A stretch of 64,000 bases of DNA from Anaerocolumna sp. AGMB13025 (lineage in GTDB: Bacteria > Bacillota > Clostridia > Lachnospirales > Lachnospiraceae): positions 2,287,001-2,351,000 of the forward strand of contig NZ_CP121445.1 of NCBI RefSeq assembly GCF_029689925.1. The letters run 5' to 3'. Position 1 is the first letter of the stretch. Every line of letters starts with the position of its first letter. Below are positions 8,863 to 17,686 of the stretch, piece by piece. A program made the translations under genes and the position numbers. A model generated the notes under the pieces. It saw only the letters and a program-made list of their open reading frames with translations. It did no database searches and had not been told where the DNA came from.

Positions 8863-9111
8863 TTAGTTTAATATTGGCATAATAGTTTCTTTAAAAAATT
8901 CCCTTGCCTTTTCCGGCTGTAAGTGGTGAGCTGTTCCATTTATAGAAACAGCTACACCATCACCCTGGCATTCTTTCATACAGAAATTGGCTTTAAAATC
9001 AATTTTATCATGAAGACCATTTTCTTCAATCATCTGCTGGAAGAGTTGTATAATATTATAAGAGCCTTTTAAGTGGCAGGAACTTCCGATACAGACACTA
9101 AGTTCAAGCAT
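8863..9111 (-). CDS. Thioredoxin-like 2Fe-2S ferredoxin domain protein of the hydrogenase operon
   Basis: An 82-residue protein with CIGSSCHLKGS near the N-terminus and CMKECQ about 50 residues on, the four-cysteine pattern of thioredoxin-fold 2Fe-2S ferredoxins related to the NuoE C-terminal domain. I start at ATG 9111, which follows the hydA stop codon by one base and has AGGAGG overlapping the hydA end, so translation is probably coupled. It is likely an extra electron carrier or docking subunit for the bifurcating hydrogenase. Confidence 0.75.
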   Translation of the reverse strand: MLELSVCIGSSCHLKGSYNIIQLFQQMIEENGLHDKIDFKANFCMKECQGDGVAVSINGTAHHLQPEKAREFFKETIMPILN

Positions 9112-9112
9112 A

Positions 9113-10816
9113 TTATTTCTCCTCCTTTGTATTTGCATGATAATGAACATGCAGGAGTTCATGAACACGGCCTTTTAAAAGACCATTGTACAAGGACATC
9201 ATCAGAGGACTTTCTTCAGAGCGTTTAATCGTTGCAAGCTTATCTGCGGAATAGAGTCCTTTGCCTCGTTTTTCTTTATCCTCTCTGGAGGAAAAGGGCT
9301 GACCGGCACCGCTTACGCAGCCTCCCGGACAAGCCATGACCTCTACAAAGTCAAAATGTTCGCCGGCTTTTATTCTTTCAATTAAGTCTGTTGCATTTTT
9401 TAGTCCGCTTACAATAGCAATGCGGAGTTCTTTTTCTCCAAATACAACAGTAGTTTCTTTTACGCCTTCCATTCCACGGACACCTTGATAAGCAAGGGAC
9501 TTAAGAGAAGTGGAAGATTTATCGGAAGAGAGCCTTCTTAATACAGCTTCTGTCACACCACCGGTTACACCAAAGATCATACCGGCTCCGGTCATGGTAC
9601 CAAAAGGCATATCAACTGCTTCTGGTTCCAAATCGGCAAATATGACACCGGATTCTTTAATCATTTGGATTAGTTCCTGAGTAGTGATGACATAATCTAC
9701 GTTGGGAATTCCTTCAGCTTTAAATTCGTCTCTGGAAGCTTCGTATTTTTTAGCGGTGCATGGCATAACGGCTACATGTATATGGTTTCTTTTTGAAGTC
9801 TTTCCCTGTTCTTTTACTACAGAAGCAAGCATCTGCATAGGAGAGCGGCAGGTGGATACATCAGTGATGAGTTCGGGGTAATTCTTTTCACAGTAGTTAA
9901 CCCAGGCAGGGCAGCAGGAAGTGAAAAGCGGCATAGTGGTGTTTCCGGCTTCCAGACGCTTCATCAATTCGTTGGATTCTTCCAGTACAGTTAAGTCTGC
10001 ACCGGTGGAAGTATCATAGACTTCATCAAAGCCCATGCGTCTTAATGCGGCAACGATTTTACCTATGGTATTCTCTCCGTTGGAATGACCTAATTCCTTG
10101 CCGATTGCGACACGTACGGCTGGAGCTATCTGTACGGTAACTTTTGTATTTGCTTCATCAAGAGCTTTCCAGACTTTATTTTTATCATTTTTTACGACAA
10201 TTGCTCCGGTTGGACATACTGCGGCACATTGACCACAACCCACACAGGGTGAAGAGGCAATTGGCTTATCAAAAGCAGTACTTATGGTCATTTTGGAACC
10301 GCGGTGCGCAAAGTCGATGGCACCGACATTTTGTATTTCATTACACATGCGGACACAGTCACCGCAGAGGATACATTTGTTCTGATCCCTGGTAATACAG
10401 GAGGAAGAATCGTCAATTTTGGGTTCTGCCGCCGTATTAGGAAAGCGTACCCCTTCTATGTTAAAGGTTATAGCCAGATCCTGCAGCTTACAGTTTCCGT
10501 TGTTATTACAGGTAGTACAGTCTCTGCAATGATTGGCAAGGAGCAGTTCTAAAATCATTTTGCGGTATTTTCTAAGCCGTCCGGTGTTGGTACGTATCTC
10601 CATACCGGCTTTTGGAGGTGTGGAACAGGCAGCATCCAGTCCGCCCCATTGATTTTCCACCATACACATACGGCAGGCACCGTAAATGGACAGTTCGGAA
10701 TGATAGCAGAAGGTTGGCAGCTTGATTCCGGCTTTGCGAATCAGCTCCAGGAGGTTTTTCTCTCCGTTTATTTCAACCGGCATCCCATCTATAAGCATAT
10801 AATCGTTCGTTTTCAT
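9113..10816 (-). CDS. hydA: [FeFe]-hydrogenase catalytic subunit of the bifurcating complex
   Basis: A 567-residue group A [FeFe]-hydrogenase. Domains in order: 2Fe-2S ferredoxin (C37, C48, C51, C64), the H/C-ligated 4Fe-4S (HCRDCTTC...C, about 96-109), two 4Fe-4S sites (CILCGDCVRMC 148-158 and CVGCGQCAAVC 191-201), then the H-cluster motifs TSCCPAW (299-305), MPCTAKK (351-357) and MACPGGCVSGAG near 490. With HydB and HydC it reversibly couples H2 to NADH plus ferredoxin in the cytoplasm. Unlike the tightly packed hydC-hydB pair it has its own 91-bp leader, with features shared with rex and a MATE gene. Confidence 0.95.
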   Translation of the reverse strand: MKTNDYMLIDGMPVEINGEKNLLELIRKAGIKLPTFCYHSELSIYGACRMCMVENQWGGLDAACSTPPKAGMEIRTNTGRLRKYRKMILELLLANHCRDCTTCNNNGNCKLQDLAITFNIEGVRFPNTAAEPKIDDSSSCITRDQNKCILCGDCVRMCNEIQNVGAIDFAHRGSKMTISTAFDKPIASSPCVGCGQCAAVCPTGAIVVKNDKNKVWKALDEANTKVTVQIAPAVRVAIGKELGHSNGENTIGKIVAALRRMGFDEVYDTSTGADLTVLEESNELMKRLEAGNTTMPLFTSCCPAWVNYCEKNYPELITDVSTCRSPMQMLASVVKEQGKTSKRNHIHVAVMPCTAKKYEASRDEFKAEGIPNVDYVITTQELIQMIKESGVIFADLEPEAVDMPFGTMTGAGMIFGVTGGVTEAVLRRLSSDKSSTSLKSLAYQGVRGMEGVKETTVVFGEKELRIAIVSGLKNATDLIERIKAGEHFDFVEVMACPGGCVSGAGQPFSSREDKEKRGKGLYSADKLATIKRSEESPLMMSLYNGLLKGRVHELLHVHYHANTKEEK

Positions 10817-10894
10817 AAAATACCCATTACATACCGTTTATAATCCATAGCCCCAGGATTTGAGGCATGAGTATTACAAAGTGGCATCCTTTCT
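10817..10894 (-). promoter_or_regulatory. hydA leader, divergent copy of a shared structured motif
   Basis: Reading the minus strand, AGAAAGGATGCCAC is followed by a short stem AATCC/GGATT and by GGTATGTAATGGGTA placed four bases before the hydA ATG. The opening and the tail match the rex leader at 14056-14142 and the MATE leader at 25955-26040. The first stem of those leaders is not complete here, so this is the weakest copy. No AGGAG ribosome site is present, so the conserved GGGTA may serve as one. Confidence 0.5.
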
Positions 10895-10907
10895 TTTCTA
10901 ATATATT

Positions 10908-12782
10908 CTAGTCTTCCATAATAGCATGGAACGGACAGGTTGAAATACAGGCCTGACATTTAATACACTTAGTCTGGTCAATAACAAAGGGTTCTTTGAT
11001 TTTACCGGAGATAGCGGATACCGGACAGGCTTTTGAACATTTGGAACAGCCTTTGCACAGGGCTTCATCAATGTGAATCTTCTTTAATTTCTGGCAGCTG
11101 CCTGCCGGACATCGTTTTTCATAGATATGGGCTTCGTATTCTTCTCTGAAGTTTTTAATGGTACTGATAACAGGAAGTGCAGCAGTTTTGCCAAGACCGC
11201 AAAGGGCAGTAGCAGAAATGGTATCGGCCAGTTCCAGTAACAGCTCGATATCGCCATCCTCGCCTTTTCCTTCAACAATGCGTTCTAAAATCTCTAACAT
11301 CCGTTTAGTGCCTTCCCTACAGGGAACACATTTTCCGCAGGATTCATTCTGGGTGAAATTCATAAAGAAACGGGCTACTTCCACCATACAGGTATTGGAA
11401 TCCATAACTACAAGTCCGCCGGAACCAATCATGGCACCTGCTTTTTTTAAAGAATCAAAATCCAGTGGAAGATCTAGTTGTTCTTTCGTAAGACATCCGC
11501 CGGAGGGACCGCCGATTTGGACTGCTTTAAATTCGCCGCCGTCTCTCATTCCACCCCCTACATCAAATATTACTTCACGGAGAGTAGTACCCATCGGTAC
11601 TTCAATCAGTCCGGTGTTTTCTATATTTCCGGTTAAAGCAAAGGCTTTTGTTCCCGCACTTTTTTCTGGACCGATACCTTTATACCAGTCGGAACCATTA
11701 TTGATAATCAGTGGGACATTAGCAAAGGTTTCTACGTTATTTAATACAGTAGGCATATCAAAAAGTCCGTGTTCTACGGTTCTTGGAGGTTTTACCCTTG
11801 GCATGCCTCGGTTTCCTTCAATGGAAGCGGTAAGGGCACTGCCTTCTCCACAGACAAATGCACCAGCACCGCGGTTTATATGAAGATGGAAACTAAAATC
11901 TGTTCCAAGAATGTGATCGCCTAACAGCCCCAATTCTTCAGCTTGTGCAATCGCGGTTCTTAAACGGCTGACTGCCATGGGATATTCGGCACGTACATAG
12001 ATGTAACCTTCGCTGGCACCGCAGGCAAGACCTGCAATCATCATGCCTTCAAGCATACGGTGAGGATCACCTTCCATAATGCTGCGGTCCATAAATGCGC
12101 CTGGATCTCCTTCATCACCGTTACATACGATATATTTCTGTTCTGTTTTCTGACGTTTTACCTGGGACCATTTTCTTCCGGCAGGGAAACCGCCGCCCCC
12201 TCTGCCTCTTAGGTTTGATTCGGTGATTTCATTAATAATGTCATCTCCGTTCATATCGAAGAGAGCTTTCTCAAAAGCAGTATAGCCGCCGATACCAAGA
12301 TATTCTTTTATGGAAGTGGCATCAATATGTCCGCAGTGGTCAAGCACCAGACGGGTCTGTTTTTTATAAAAAGGAATTTCTTCCTGCTTCTTATGTATAG
12401 TTCCACCTTTTTGATAAGCCAGGTGTTCAATGTGCTTGCCTTCTTTAATGGTTTTCTCGATTATTTCTTCACAGTCGGTAAGCTTAACTTTTGTGTAAAG
12501 ATATCCTTGAGGCTCGATTCGGACTAAAGGACCCATTTCGCAAAAACCATGGCAGCCGCTTTTTTTCATACCTACGGCTTCCCCGTGAGGTTCTTCCTGC
12601 AATTCGATGGAACAGGGAATATTTTGTTCTTTTAAAATTTCTGTAAGGCGGTCATAGATTTCCAGAGAACCACTTGAGATACAGCCGGTACCCGCACAAA
12701 CCAGGATTTTTTTTGTTTCCGCCTTAAGAGAGGTTTCATAGATGCTGCGTAAGTTTACTAATTCTTTTCTTTCTTTAAGCAT
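10908..12782 (-). CDS. hydB: Bifurcating hydrogenase flavoprotein subunit (NuoF-like)
   Basis: A 624-residue subunit. An N-terminal thioredoxin-like 2Fe-2S region (VCAGTGCISSGS, later CHGFCEMGP) is followed by the NuoF core with GRGGGGFPAGRKW (near 190) for FMN/NADH binding, SCGKCVPCREGTKRM for the 4Fe-4S cluster, and a C-terminal pair of 4Fe-4S motifs (CKGCSKCSKACP, CIKCQACISTCP). This arrangement is that of HydB/HndC, where FMN exchanges electrons between NAD(H) and the iron-sulfur chain. Its ATG directly abuts the hydC stop codon. Confidence 0.95.
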   Translation of the reverse strand: MLKERKELVNLRSIYETSLKAETKKILVCAGTGCISSGSLEIYDRLTEILKEQNIPCSIELQEEPHGEAVGMKKSGCHGFCEMGPLVRIEPQGYLYTKVKLTDCEEIIEKTIKEGKHIEHLAYQKGGTIHKKQEEIPFYKKQTRLVLDHCGHIDATSIKEYLGIGGYTAFEKALFDMNGDDIINEITESNLRGRGGGGFPAGRKWSQVKRQKTEQKYIVCNGDEGDPGAFMDRSIMEGDPHRMLEGMMIAGLACGASEGYIYVRAEYPMAVSRLRTAIAQAEELGLLGDHILGTDFSFHLHINRGAGAFVCGEGSALTASIEGNRGMPRVKPPRTVEHGLFDMPTVLNNVETFANVPLIINNGSDWYKGIGPEKSAGTKAFALTGNIENTGLIEVPMGTTLREVIFDVGGGMRDGGEFKAVQIGGPSGGCLTKEQLDLPLDFDSLKKAGAMIGSGGLVVMDSNTCMVEVARFFMNFTQNESCGKCVPCREGTKRMLEILERIVEGKGEDGDIELLLELADTISATALCGLGKTAALPVISTIKNFREEYEAHIYEKRCPAGSCQKLKKIHIDEALCKGCSKCSKACPVSAISGKIKEPFVIDQTKCIKCQACISTCPFHAIMED

Positions 12783-13259
12783 TTAGTTTGCCTCCTTTAA
12801 TTCATTAAGAAGTTCTGCCGCTTTATCCGGGGTCATGGCAGGATATACCTTATCATTTACAGTAAGTACCGGAGCAAGTCCGCAAGCGCCAAGACAGGAA
12901 ACTGTCTCTACGGTAAAATATAAGTCATCTGTGGTAGCTTTTGCTTCTGATAATCCTAATTCCTTGCGGAGTCTTTCCAGTATTGGAATGGATTTCCTTA
13001 CATGACAGGCAGTACCGTCACAAACTTTTATCACATATTTACCCTTTGGTTTAAGGGAAAAGTTCTCATAAAAAGTTGCAACACTATAGATTTTAGCCTG
13101 ACTGATACCCAGTTTTTCTGAAAGATAAGGAAATACTTCCTTCGGTAGGTAGCGGTAATACTCCTGTATATTCTGCAAAATAGCAATAATCGCACTTTGC
13201 CGGTTTCCAAGTTCGCCAATGATTTCATCGACAACCTTGTAGTCAAATGTTTCGCTCAT
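12783..13259 (-). CDS. hydC: Bifurcating hydrogenase 2Fe-2S subunit (NuoE-like)
   Basis: A 158-residue NuoE-type protein: N-terminal helical bundle (IIAILQNIQEYYRYLPKEV) and C-terminal thioredoxin-like fold carrying CDGTACHVR and CLGACGLAP, the four ligands of a 2Fe-2S cluster. It is the first gene of the hydC-hydB-hydA segment and has a strong AGGAGGATTCT before its ATG. It relays electrons between HydB flavin and the rest of the complex. Confidence 0.95.
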   Translation of the reverse strand: MSETFDYKVVDEIIGELGNRQSAIIAILQNIQEYYRYLPKEVFPYLSEKLGISQAKIYSVATFYENFSLKPKGKYVIKVCDGTACHVRKSIPILERLRKELGLSEAKATTDDLYFTVETVSCLGACGLAPVLTVNDKVYPAMTPDKAAELLNELKEAN

Positions 13260-13319
13260 AGAATCCTCCTGAAAATGAACTTATTTTTGTATTTATTGAT
13301 TGTATATAAATCAGTAATC

Positions 13320-13335
13320 TAATAAGTACTTATTA
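13320..13335. promoter_or_regulatory. Perfect 16-bp palindrome upstream of hydC
   Basis: TAATAAGTACTTATTA lies 61 bp before the hydC start, near where its promoter should be. It does not match the usual Rex box (TTGTTAA-N4-TTAACAA), so the binding protein is unknown. Beyond it, 13344-13362 and 13363-13381 are exact tandem copies of a 19-bp AT-rich sequence. Confidence 0.5.
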
Positions 13336-13416
13336 TTGTAAAAGGTAAATGATTATTTAAACGGTAAATGATTATTTAAACGGATGAAAATCGTAGGTTA
13401 TTCAGCTGGTTGAAAA

Positions 13417-14055
13417 TCATAAGATATTCAACCGATTGGATAAATTCTTAGATAACTTAGCCAGTGAAAAGGCAATATCTTCGTTTTGCACCAGGATAGT
13501 ATCTGGAACCTTTAAAGTAACCGTTGTAAAGTTCCATATGGCAAGAATTCCGCTTTTTACCATCTGATCGCAGATTTCCTGGGCATAAGGAGCTGGTACG
13601 GTTATAATTCCGATTCTTACTTTCATACGGCTGCATAATGTATTAAGTTTGTCGGAAGAGAGTACCTGTTTTCCGTTAATGGTAGTGTCAATAATCGTTT
13701 CATCCACATCAAAAGCTGCCACAATATCAAGTCCGTATTTGGAGAAACCGTCATAGGAGAGAAGTGCCCGCCCTAAACTTCCGGCACCTGCAAGTACCGC
13801 ACTGTCTACATTGTCATATCCTAAGAACTTTTCTATATCATAAATCAGGTTCTTTGTCTGGTATCCAATTTTCGGACGTCCGCCGGAACTGATTAAAGCC
13901 AAATCTTTTCTTACCTGAACATCATTTAATCTCAAGGCCTCGGCTATGGTTGTAGCCGAAATAAAGGTGAATTTATCTGCCGGAAGAGAATTTAATAAAT
14001 CGAGGTAAACAGGCAGACGCTTTAAGGTCTGCGCGGATATGGATTTATAAATCAT
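13417..14055 (-). CDS. rex: Redox-sensing transcriptional repressor Rex (first copy)
   Basis: A 212-residue Rex. The N-terminal winged helix contains LNDVQVRKDLA; the Rossmann domain has GAGSLGRALLSY, then FDVDETII, and a C-terminal domain-swapped helix with NEDIAFSLAKLSKNL. Rex binds NADH or NAD+ and represses fermentation and hydrogenase genes when NADH is low. It sits between nfnB and the hyd genes, in the same direction, so it is probably autoregulated and cotranscribed. It has no AGGAG site; a conserved GGGTG is six bases before the ATG. Confidence 0.95.
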   Translation of the reverse strand: MIYKSISAQTLKRLPVYLDLLNSLPADKFTFISATTIAEALRLNDVQVRKDLALISSGGRPKIGYQTKNLIYDIEKFLGYDNVDSAVLAGAGSLGRALLSYDGFSKYGLDIVAAFDVDETIIDTTINGKQVLSSDKLNTLCSRMKVRIGIITVPAPYAQEICDQMVKSGILAIWNFTTVTLKVPDTILVQNEDIAFSLAKLSKNLSNRLNIL

Positions 14056-14142
14056 GATTTACACCCATTACATATCCCAGGCGGTCTGGGATAATGCCAC
14101 AAATAAGAATGTGTGAAAGATTCTCAGTGCGGCAACCTTTCT
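14056..14142 (-). promoter_or_regulatory. rex leader: structured motif shared with MATE and lctD leaders
   Basis: On the minus strand: AGAAAGG, then GCCGCA pairing with TGTGGC (plus-strand 14128-14133 and 14096-14101), a loop CTTTC that can pair with the 5' GAAAG, then a perfect hairpin TATCCCAG-gcggt-CTGGGATA (14073-14093), then TGTAATGGGTG and the rex ATG. The same order is found before the MATE gene and lctD. It has the look of a cis-acting RNA with a pseudoknot but matches no class I can name. Confidence 0.6.
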
Positions 14143-14157
14143 TATAATAAATTTCTT

Positions 14158-15555
14158 TTATAGTTTCCCTTTCCCCATAATGTACTGATCCATTGCAGCG
14201 GCGGCGGTTTTTCCGGCACCCATGGCAAGGATGACAGTTGCAGCACCGGTAACTGCATCGCCACCGGCATATACGCCTTCAAGAGAAGTTAATCCAGTAG
14301 TCTCTTCTGCGATAATTCCACCCCATCTCTGTGTTTCAAGACCTTTGGTGGAGGACTTAATGAGGGGATTTGGAGAAGTACCAATAGACATAATCACACA
14401 ATCCGTTTCTTTGTCGAATTCACTGCCGTCAAGGGGTATTGGTTTGGCACGTCCTGATTCATCGGGGGTACTTAAGGTCATTTCCTGGCAGCGAAGTGCA
14501 GTAACCCAGCCGTTGGTATCACCTTTGATTTCAAGGGGATTGGTTAAGAATAAGAACTCAATGCCTTCTTCTTTGGCATGCTCTACTTCCTCAAGTCTTG
14601 CAGGAAGTTCTTTTTCTGTACGGCGATAGATTATAGTAACTTCGGCGCCTAATCGTTTGGCACATCTGGCAGCGTCCATGGCAACATTACCGCCGCCTAC
14701 TACGGTAACTTTTTTACCCTTCTGGATAGGAGTGGTACTATCTGCATGGTTGGCTTTCATAAGATTTACACGGGTTAAGAATTCATTGGCAGAATAAACA
14801 CCTTTTAAATTTTCACCAGGAATATTCATAAATCTTGGAAGACCGGCACCCGAGCCGATAAATACAGCTTCAAATCCATATTCTTCTTTTAATTCTTCTA
14901 TAGACAGAGTTTTTCCAACAATAACATTGGTATCGATTTTAACCCCTAGTTCTTTTAAGGTATTAATTTCTTTCTGCACAATGGCCTTTGGCAGACGGAA
15001 TTCAGGAATACCATATACCAGTACACCGCCGGCTAAATGAAGTGCTTCAAATACAGTTACGGCATAACCTTTCTTAGCTAAATCGCCGGCACAGGCAAGC
15101 CCGGAAGGACCAGAACCAATAACCGCAGCTTTATGACCGTTGGGGGTAGGCTTTACAGCTTTTTCCATACTGTTTGCATTATGGTAATCGGCTGCAAACC
15201 GCTCTAACCTGCCAATAGCAACCGGTTCACCCTTAATTCCTCTGACACATTTTTGTTCACACTGGGATTCCTGGGGACAGACTCTTCCGCATACCGCAGG
15301 AAGGGAACTGGACCTGGTAATTACTTCATAAGCCGCTTCAAAATTTCCCTCAGCCATTTCTTCTATAAAAGCTGGAATGTCGATCTGTACGGGACATCCT
15401 CCAATGCAGGGTTTATGTTTACAATTAAGGCAGCGCTTTGCTTCATCGATAGCCTGCTCTTTCGTATAACCTAAGGAAACCTCTAAAAAGTTCTTATTAC
15501 GGATATCTGCTGCCTGTAAGGGCATCTCATTTTTAGTTAGGGACATATTCGGCAT
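14158..15555 (-). CDS. nfnB: NADH-dependent ferredoxin:NADP+ oxidoreductase, subunit B (glutamate synthase small-subunit-like)
   Basis: A 465-residue protein like the GltD/NADPH-dependent glutamate synthase small chain. N-terminal 4Fe-4S motifs CLNCKHKPCIGGCP and CPQESQCEQKC are followed by an FAD motif (IGSGPSGLACAGDLA near 150), an NADPH-binding motif (VVGGGNVAMDAAR near 285), and GGDAVTGAATVILAMGAGKTAA at the end. Beside nfnA it is best read as NfnB, which bifurcates electrons from NADPH to NAD+ and ferredoxin, or the reverse. Alone it could be read as GltA. It starts two bases after the nfnA stop. Confidence 0.9.
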   Translation of the reverse strand: MPNMSLTKNEMPLQAADIRNKNFLEVSLGYTKEQAIDEAKRCLNCKHKPCIGGCPVQIDIPAFIEEMAEGNFEAAYEVITRSSSLPAVCGRVCPQESQCEQKCVRGIKGEPVAIGRLERFAADYHNANSMEKAVKPTPNGHKAAVIGSGPSGLACAGDLAKKGYAVTVFEALHLAGGVLVYGIPEFRLPKAIVQKEINTLKELGVKIDTNVIVGKTLSIEELKEEYGFEAVFIGSGAGLPRFMNIPGENLKGVYSANEFLTRVNLMKANHADSTTPIQKGKKVTVVGGGNVAMDAARCAKRLGAEVTIIYRRTEKELPARLEEVEHAKEEGIEFLFLTNPLEIKGDTNGWVTALRCQEMTLSTPDESGRAKPIPLDGSEFDKETDCVIMSIGTSPNPLIKSSTKGLETQRWGGIIAEETTGLTSLEGVYAGGDAVTGAATVILAMGAGKTAAAAMDQYIMGKGKL

Positions 15556-15558
15556 ATA

Positions 15559-16401
15559 TTATTTCACCTCCATCTGATAAAGATTGCATAAAGCTTCATG
15601 AGCTTCCCGTTCAAATGGTTTGTAAATCAGGGAGCGGGTAATCGCTTCGTCAAAGTCAATTTCATGACCATCAAAATCCGGTCCGTCAACACAGGCAAAC
15701 TGTGTTTTACCGCCGACGCTTAAACGGCAGCCGCCGCACATGCCGGTGCCGTCAATCATAATCGGATTCATACTGGCAATGGTCTTAATATTGTAAGTTT
15801 TTGTTAAATTGCATACAAACTTCATCATAATAAGAGGACCGATGGTAATTACAGCATCATATTGATTTCCGTCCTCTATTAACTGCTTTAAGGCATCCGT
15901 TACTAGACCTTTTTCTCCATGACTTCCATCATCGGTCATTAAAACAAGTTTACTGCTGGCCTTTTTAAATTCTTCTTCTAAAATAACCAATTCCCGGTTA
16001 CGGAACCCTACGATGGAATGTACTTCACATCCAAGCTCGTGGAGTTTCTTAGTGATTGGATAAGCAATGGCACATCCGACACCGCCGCCGACTACTGCTA
16101 CTTTCTTTAAACCATCTGTTTCCGTAGCTTTTCCTAAAGGACCGGCGAAATCATGGATATAATCACCGGTTTGTAAGTGATTTAAGGCCTCCGTAGTTGC
16201 TCCAACAATCTGAAATATAATAGTTATGGTACCTTTTTCTCTGTTATAATCTGCAATAGTAAGTGGAATCCGCTCACCGTTCTCATCTACACGCAGGATA
16301 ATAAATTGTCCCGGTTCCGCCTTTTTAGCAATCAAAGGTGCATCAATCTCCATAAGAGTAACGGTAGGATTCAATTGTTCCTTATTTACAATCTGATTCA
16401 T
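15559..16401 (-). CDS. nfnA: NADH-dependent ferredoxin:NADP+ oxidoreductase, subunit A
   Basis: A 280-residue member of the dihydroorotate dehydrogenase electron-transfer (PyrK-like) family: FAD domain with RIPLTIADYN (residues near 42-51), NAD domain with VVGGGVGCAIAYPI, and a C-terminal 2Fe-2S loop CGGCRLSVGG...C. Adjacent to nfnB, it forms the NfnAB flavin-based bifurcating transhydrogenase. A good AGGAGTT precedes the ATG. It heads the minus-strand redox block. Confidence 0.9.
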   Translation of the reverse strand: MNQIVNKEQLNPTVTLMEIDAPLIAKKAEPGQFIILRVDENGERIPLTIADYNREKGTITIIFQIVGATTEALNHLQTGDYIHDFAGPLGKATETDGLKKVAVVGGGVGCAIAYPITKKLHELGCEVHSIVGFRNRELVILEEEFKKASSKLVLMTDDGSHGEKGLVTDALKQLIEDGNQYDAVITIGPLIMMKFVCNLTKTYNIKTIASMNPIMIDGTGMCGGCRLSVGGKTQFACVDGPDFDGHEIDFDEAITRSLIYKPFEREAHEALCNLYQMEVK

Positions 16402-17287
16402 AATAACTCCTGTCTGCTGCCAAGGGTCCCAGGTAAAAGGTCCGGCAGGTAACTTGTTTGGTATTCAAAATTCATTGTTATTATTTTAACAAACCAAAAA
16501 TTCAGTGTGAAATATAAAGAAAGAATATCGATATACAAATATCGATATAAAGAAATGCAAATCAAAATAGCATATAAGGTAATATTAGGCAATATAAGTA
16601 AAATAAATATATTTATGAAACAAACCAATAAAAACAGCAGTACTAAAAACGAAAGGTAAAAATAAGCATCCTTGTGATTTAATGCTACATAAAAAATCAC
16701 ATACATAGTCAAAAAAGGAAAGAAAGAAGCCATTACACGATAAAGCATCGAAAAGAAGAAAACAATAAAAGTATAAACCTTAATATAAGAAATACAAAGA
16801 AATGCATTAAATATAAAATCAAGTCCCAAAGATTAAGCAATGATTCAGTAGACATATAAAAAACAAACGTCTGATATATGGAATTGCATATGAAAAAACC
16901 AGTATATCAATATTGCGATATCGATATACTGGTTAGGATATATAGCTGCTTCGTTTTATAGCATAGGTTTATATCAAAAGATATGAAACGATATATTTTA
17001 GAGATAAATTCAAAAGAGTACAATCAGCAGTACATCAGCAGACATTAAGTATTACCTCAGACCAATAATAAGAATATACAAAAAATAGTTCAAATTTACT
17101 TCTAAAACATATATCACAAAATTTGTACATCCTGCACTTGCCAATTCGCTCCGAGATTGGGACAGAAGGCAACGGTTAAAAACATGTCACCTAACAAAAG
17201 ATATATATTATAGACATATACCACCCCAACCCCTTATCAAACCCATAAATTCATTAACTGCACATCTGCACCCAGCAAAACAGGAGA
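16402..17287. other. AT-rich non-coding stretch upstream of nfnA
   Basis: About 890 bp with no convincing gene. A 143-codon minus-strand frame overlaps nfnA by four bases, but its hydrophobic product follows from extreme A+T and it has no ribosome site. The only defined signal is the hairpin at 16893-16934. Confidence 0.5.
16893..16934 (-). terminator. Minus-strand hairpin with T-run
   Basis: AACCAGTATATC at 16897 pairs with GATATACTGGTT ending at 16934. On the minus strand the stem is followed by six T residues (A-run 16893-16898 on the plus strand), as in an intrinsic terminator. It would end transcripts coming leftward from the LysR/rex2 side before nfnA. Confidence 0.6.
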
Positions 17288-17646
17288 AACTTCGCAGTTC
17301 ACAGCCTAAATAACAATCTGATAGAGCCGGGATAAAATCAGCTCGAAAACTGTACCTGGAAGTAGTGGTTTGGAGGTATCTCGTAAGCGCATTATTCTGA
17401 GCCTGCATAATTCATTTATGGATTTTGAATGTGGTTTAGAGGGAACAGGCACACTGTCTGACGAGTGAAACGAGGAGTTTGTGCCTGTTTCCTCTAGCTT
17501 TACCACATGAAAAAGCCATTAATGAATTCAGGCGAAGAATCTAAGCTTACGAGATACCTCCAAACCACTACTTCCATATCAAAACATTCCATGCTGATTT
17601 TATCCCGGCTCCATCAGGTAGCCATCCCCCTAAAACTGCGAAGTTT
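17288..17646. repeat. 359-bp nested multi-arm palindrome
   Basis: Four or more pairs of inverted arms share one centre: AAACTTCGCAGTT (17288-17300) with its complement at 17634-17646; a 19-bp arm 17324-17342 with 17593-17611; a perfect 31-bp arm 17358-17388 with 17545-17575; and inner arms around 17400-17420 and GTGCCTGTT. Unpaired, unequal spacers separate the arms. No gene is inside. It lies between the nfn and LysR/rex2 units. It resembles a foldback/MITE-type element, but no target duplication was recognised. Confidence 0.85.
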
Positions 17647-17686
17647 CGGCAACTGATAACTTTCGTCAATTAATAACCAAACAGAA

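Noticed and set aside
13320..13381. Rex operator upstream of hydC
   Set aside because: The palindrome TAATAAGTACTTATTA and the 19-bp direct repeats do not match the TTGTTAA-N4-TTAACAA consensus, so they are reported only as an unassigned site.
16398..16829. 143-codon minus-strand frame with a very hydrophobic product
   Set aside because: It lies in extremely AT-rich DNA, lacks a ribosome site, overlaps the nfnA start, and its F/I/L/Y-rich translation is what random AT-rich sequence gives.
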